From: HGM04593 sp045589695
GTDB taxonomy: Bacteria > Bacteroidota > Bacteroidia > Bacteroidales > Bacteroidaceae
Length of the DNA stretch: 26,895 nt
Assembly (NCBI GenBank): GCA_045589695.1
Contig: JAZNPP010000061.1
Coordinates: 1 to 26,895 of the forward strand
Reading direction: 5' to 3'
Shown here: piece after piece, positions 24,028 through 26,895 of the stretch
How positions within the stretch are numbered: position 1 is the stretch's first letter
Layout of the letters: the number at the start of each line of letters is the position of its first letter
Program-made: the position numbers and the translations under genes
The notes under the pieces: generated by a model
Told to the model about the DNA's origin: nothing
Database searches by the model: none
The model's input: the letters and a program-made list of their open reading frames with translations, nothing else

Positions 24028-25961
24028 ATTTTATTGTTCAATTCTTCCAAACTCTCCATGTCGCTTTCCCAACGCGCGACCGCATCGTCGAGCTGTTTCT
24101 TAAGCGAGGCGTATCTTGTGAAATTCTCTTGCGTGCTGCCCTCGGGGGTACTCATAGCCGCTTCCATAGCTGCTATCGCACCTTCAATCTCATTTATTGC
24201 GTTCTCGTCGTCCTGCACGAGCCTTTCGAACTTTCTTTTCTGTTTCTGCAACTCCTTTTCCGCCTCGTAGCTCAAGCGGTTTTCGTTTGCCGGTTTTTCG
24301 TTTTTGGCGACAGGAGCGCCGGGCCTGCTTGCGGCTAAGGCTTCGTTAATGTTGCTTGCGTTTTTTGCTGCAAGGTAGTCGTATATTCCTCCGAGATGCT
24401 CACGTACCTTCCCTTCGCCGAACTCGTACACCTTCGTGACAAGGCCGTCGAGGAACTCTCTGTCGTGGCTTACTACAATGACCGTGCCGTCGAACTCGCG
24501 GATGGCCTCTTTCAGCACATCCTTCGACTGCATGTCGAGGTGGTTCGTCGGCTCATCGAGTATAAGCAGGTTCATCTGTCTAAGCAGCAGGCGTATCATG
24601 GCAAGGCGGCTTCTCTCTCCGCCCGAAAGTACCTTTACCGGCTTGTCCGACGCCTCGCCGCCGAACATGAACGCTCCCAGAATGTCACGAATACGCAGCC
24701 TTATGTCGCCAGTCGCTACATTGTCTATTGTCTGGAAAACCGTCAAGTTCTCATCGAGAAGCTGCGCCTCGTGCTGAGCGAAATATGCGGTCTGCACGTT
24801 GTGCCCTATGACAATCTCTCCGTCATGTTCCAATTCGTTCAGAATACAGCGTACGAGCGTTGTCTTTCCCTCGCCGTTACGTCCTACGAAAGCAACCTTC
24901 TCGCCTCGGTTTATAGTGAAATTAACATTCTCGAAGACAGTGTGTTCGCCGAAACTCTTTTTTACCTCATTGCATATTACTGGGTAGTTGCCGCTCCTTG
25001 CTGCAGGGGCGAACTTGAGCCTCAGACGGCTTGTGTCCTCCTCGTCAATGACGATAGGAATCATCCTTTCGAGGTGCTTGATACGGCTCTGTACCTGCAC
25101 TGCTTTTGTCGGCTTGTAACGGAAACGCTCAATGAACTCTTTTATGTCGGCAATCTCCTTCTGCTGGTTCTCATATGCGCGTATCTGTTGTTCGCGGCGC
25201 TCCTTGCGGCTCTCCATGAATTTATCGTACGGCAGCTTATAGTCGTATATCCTGCCGCACGAAATCTCAATGGTCCTGTTTGTTACGGCGTTCAGGAACG
25301 CCCTGTCGTGGCTTACCAACAAAACGGCGTTGGCGCTGCGGGCAAGGAACTGCTCAAGCCATTGGATACTCTCTATATCAAGGTGGTTGGTAGGCTCGTC
25401 GAGCAACAGGACATCGGGGTGCCGCAACAGCAGCTTGGCAAGCTCTATTCGCATGCGCCAGCCTCCGCTGAACTCTTTGGTGGGGCGTTTGAAGTCCTCG
25501 CGTCTGAATCCGAGTCCTTGCAATGTCCGTTCTATCTCCGCTTCGTAGTGGCTGCCGCCCATGAGCGTGTACTGCTCGTTCAGGTGCGTGTACTCCTCGA
25601 TAAGCTTGTGGTAACTCTCGCTCTCAAAGTCCTCGCGCGCTGACAGCTCTTCGTTCATTCCCTTGAGCCTCGCCTCCATTTCGTGAATATGGGCAAAGGC
25701 GAGTTCCGCCTCCTCGAATACTGTTCTGCCGTCGCTGTGGCGCATTACCTGCGGCAGGTATCCGATAGTGAAGTCTTTCGGCCTGGATACGCTGCCTTCG
25801 GTCGGTGCCTGAATGCCTGCGATAATCTTGAGAATAGTGCTTTTGCCTGCACCGTTCTTGCCGACAAGGGCAATCCTGTCTTTTTTGTTAATTATGAAAC
25901 TGACATCGTGAAAAAGCCCTGTCCCGCCGAAATCAACGCTTATGTTATCTACTGAAAGCAA
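24024..25961 (-). CDS. ABC-F family ATPase with C-terminal coiled coil (Uup/YdiF-like)
   Basis: This 645-residue soluble protein has two fused ABC domains and no membrane domain, as in the ABC-F family that acts on ribosomes or DNA. Walker A motifs are GKNGAGKST and GRNGEGKTT. Signatures are FSGGWRMR and LSGGERSRL, and both Walker B blocks read DEPTNHLD. A helical charged interdomain linker lies at about 240-300. The C-terminal 110 residues are Lys/Glu-rich and likely form the Uup-like coiled coil. The start is TTG at 25961, since no ATG lies upstream before the in-frame stop and the family begins MLSVDN or MISVDN. A candidate promoter is at 25997-26028. It may be a translation factor or a resistance-type ABC-F; its close similarity to housekeeping types suggests the former. 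Confidence 0.93.
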   Translation of the reverse strand: MLSVDNISVDFGGTGLFHDVSFIINKKDRIALVGKNGAGKSTILKIIAGIQAPTEGSVSRPKDFTIGYLPQVMRHSDGRTVFEEAELAFAHIHEMEARLKGMNEELSAREDFESESYHKLIEEYTHLNEQYTLMGGSHYEAEIERTLQGLGFRREDFKRPTKEFSGGWRMRIELAKLLLRHPDVLLLDEPTNHLDIESIQWLEQFLARSANAVLLVSHDRAFLNAVTNRTIEISCGRIYDYKLPYDKFMESRKERREQQIRAYENQQKEIADIKEFIERFRYKPTKAVQVQSRIKHLERMIPIVIDEEDTSRLRLKFAPAARSGNYPVICNEVKKSFGEHTVFENVNFTINRGEKVAFVGRNGEGKTTLVRCILNELEHDGEIVIGHNVQTAYFAQHEAQLLDENLTVFQTIDNVATGDIRLRIRDILGAFMFGGEASDKPVKVLSGGERSRLAMIRLLLRQMNLLILDEPTNHLDMQSKDVLKEAIREFDGTVIVVSHDREFLDGLVTKVYEFGEGKVREHLGGIYDYLAAKNASNINEALAASRPGAPVAKNEKPANENRLSYEAEKELQKQKRKFERLVQDDENAINEIEGAIAAMEAAMSTPEGSTQENFTRYASLKKQLDDAVARWESDMESLEELNNKI

Positions 25962-25996
25962 ATCTATATCTATTTAATAATGTATAATGTACTCTG

Positions 25997-26028
25997 CAAA
26001 AATACTCTTTTGCCGCGAAAAATACAAT
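25997..26028 (-). promoter_or_regulatory. Promoter of the ABC-F/M13/metA/thioesterase operon
   Basis: On the minus strand ATTG (26025-26028), a 20-nt spacer and TATTTTTG (25997-26004) match the -33/-7 consensus, with the -7 exact. The predicted start is near 25990, about 29 nt before the TTG start codon. Confidence 0.55.
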
Positions 26029-26104
26029 ATCGCGCACGGCAAAGGGGTTGCTGAATGGCGTTTTTCAATTTTTTTAAAATTTTTAGAAAAAAAGCCGCAA
26101 AATA

Positions 26105-26136
26105 CTTGCTGTATTTGTAGAGTGTTTGTATATTTG
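26105..26136 (+). promoter_or_regulatory. Promoter of the perR-like/rubrerythrin pair
   Basis: CTTG (26105-26108), a 20-nt spacer and TATATTTG (26129-26136) match the -33/-7 consensus with one mismatch in the -33 element. The predicted start near 26143 falls after the in-frame ATG at 26139, which argues for the downstream ATG at 26187. Confidence 0.55.
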
Positions 26137-26141
26137 CAATG

Positions 26142-26157
26142 ATTTCAGAAATGAAAT
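26142..26157. promoter_or_regulatory. Candidate autoregulatory operator at the perR-like promoter
   Basis: ATTTCA, four bases and TGAAAT form a perfect dyad immediately downstream of the -7 element, covering the predicted transcription start. This is where a repressor would block its own promoter. It does not match the Bacillus PerR box (TTATAAT-n-ATTATAA) closely. Confidence 0.4.
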
Positions 26158-26186
26158 ACAAAAAACGAAGCAAAAAGATAGAGATT

Positions 26187-26615
26187 ATGGCATCAAGAGC
26201 GGATTTGAAGGATGAGTTAATAAGAGCAGGCATACGCCCGTCGGTACAGCGTTTGGCTATATTCGAGTATGTGCGCAACAGTTGTCAGCATCCTACTGCC
26301 GAGGTGGTATACGAGGCTTTGCGTGACGAGCTTGGATCGTTGTCTTTGACGACGGTATACAATACCTTGAAGCTGTTCGTTGATGCGGGGCTTGTTCTGA
26401 TGCTTACTATTGACGACACATTCCGTTGCTTTGACGGCGATTGCAGCAGCCATGCTCACTTCCGTTGCAACAGCTGCGGCAAGATAATCGACCTTAAAAT
26501 AAAGAAAGAGTTCCTTTCGTTGGTCGAGGGTGCCGAAAATCTTGAAGTCACCGACGCTCAACTCTATCTTAAAGGCGTTTGCCCCGATTGCAAGAAAAAA
26601 CAACAATTGAAATAA
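26187..26615 (+). CDS. perR: Fur-family peroxide-responsive repressor, PerR-like
   Basis: This 142-residue regulator has a winged-helix DNA-binding domain (LSLTTVYNTLKLF, the recognition helix) and a C-terminal metal-binding dimerisation domain. The residues that bind the regulatory metal in Bacillus PerR (H37, D85, H91, H93, D104) align with H35, D83, H89, H91 and D102, each offset by two. Asp83 is diagnostic, because Fur has Glu at this place. The structural zinc site is present as C94, C97, C132 and C135. PerR senses peroxide through oxidation of these His residues and derepresses defence genes. The next gene is a rubrerythrin 31 bp downstream, which fits. I chose the ATG at 26187 because it lies after the predicted transcription start. 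Confidence 0.88.
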   Translation: MASRADLKDELIRAGIRPSVQRLAIFEYVRNSCQHPTAEVVYEALRDELGSLSLTTVYNTLKLFVDAGLVLMLTIDDTFRCFDGDCSSHAHFRCNSCGKIIDLKIKKEFLSLVEGAENLEVTDAQLYLKGVCPDCKKKQQLK

Positions 26616-26646
26616 AACATTATTAACGGCTTAAAACATTAAAATT

Positions 26647-26895
26647 ATGAAAAAGTACATTTGTTCAGTTTGCGGTTATATTCATGAAGGTGATTCAGCT
26701 CCGGAGCGTTGCCCTATGTGTAAGGTGCCGGCTGAGAAGTTTAACGAACTGCAGGAGAACGGCAAGATAGAATTTGTTCAGGAACACGTTATCGGCGTGG
26801 CTAAGGGCTGCGACGACGAAATGATAAAAGACCTCAACAACCACTTCATCGGCGAATGCACCGAGGTCGGCATGTACCTTGCGATGAGCCGCCAG
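26647..26895 (+). CDS. Rubrerythrin with N-terminal rubredoxin domain, partial
   Basis: The gene runs off the right edge after 83 codons. The first 35 residues form a rubredoxin-like iron site with two CxxC pairs, C6 and C9 (CSVCGYIHEGD), and C22 and C25 (CPMCKVPAEKF). The rest, beginning about residue 46, looks like the start of a ferritin-like rubrerythrin helix. The rubredoxin domain leads the protein, as in so-called reverse rubrerythrins. These are NADH- or rubredoxin-linked peroxidases that protect anaerobes from hydrogen peroxide. The diiron Glu residues are mostly outside the window. The gene lies 31 bp after the PerR-like gene, with no terminator between, so it is probably co-transcribed. 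Confidence 0.87.
   Translation, partial: MKKYICSVCGYIHEGDSAPERCPMCKVPAEKFNELQENGKIEFVQEHVIGVAKGCDDEMIKDLNNHFIGECTEVGMYLAMSRQ

Noticed and set aside
24396..25643. 415-codon open frame on the plus strand opposite the ABC-F gene
   Set aside because: It lies wholly within a strongly supported ABC-F coding sequence with intact motifs. Its translation has no recognisable domain and looks like antisense of GC-rich third positions.
25970..26278. 102-codon minus-strand frame across the ABC-F/perR gap
   Set aside because: It covers both divergent promoters and the start of the PerR-like gene, and its translation is low-complexity and AT-driven.

Overview
The window is an ordinary stretch of chromosome from a member of the Bacteroidota, most likely Bacteroidales. 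The evidence is the set of gene families: a two-gene methylmalonyl-CoA mutase, a PorE-like OmpA lipoprotein, several lipobox-bearing exported enzymes and an N-terminal-rubredoxin rubrerythrin. Upstream regions repeatedly match the Bacteroides-type promoter (TTTG, about 19-20 nt, TAnnTTTG), and Shine-Dalgarno sequences are mostly absent. I see no prophage, integrase, insertion sequence, CRISPR array, tRNA or rRNA, and no stretch over 300 bases lacks a gene. I did not find a convincing new multi-gene system. The unusual items are local.

Layout. Positions 1-1396 hold a partial ArsR-type regulator and an unrecognised 333-residue protein, both on the minus strand. Positions 1645-4526 are a tight plus-strand operon: menA (menaquinone synthesis), a CPBP membrane protease-like gene and radA. 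A 7-bp tandem array separates it from a COG2509 flavoprotein and manA (4620-7209). A 54-bp perfect palindrome lies between manA and the convergent gene for a LysM/glucosaminidase lipoprotein (7263-8261). That gene and cdd (8392) diverge from overlapping promoters, and cdd is followed closely by a low-molecular-weight tyrosine phosphatase and ruvC. A second heptamer array lies between ruvC and the convergent minus-strand block.

The minus-strand block from 20108 down to 10066 reads: GH20 hexosaminidase, mutA, mutB, topB and the PorE-like OmpA lipoprotein. MutA and mutB form the B12-dependent mutase used in the succinate-propionate pathway, and topB follows only 15 bp after mutB. A second minus-strand operon runs from 25961 to 20349: an ABC-F ATPase, an M13 metallopeptidase, metA and an acyl-ACP thioesterase. 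It ends in a strong bidirectional hairpin terminator.

The window closes with a plus-strand pair for peroxide defence: a Fur-family regulator carrying all five PerR-type metal ligands, and the start of a rubredoxin-rubrerythrin. The points most worth checking are the PerR assignment and its candidate operator, a Toprim Asp-to-Gly change in TopB, a Cys-rich linker in MutA, the predicted acetyl-CoA preference of MetA, the 54-bp palindrome and the two heptamer arrays.
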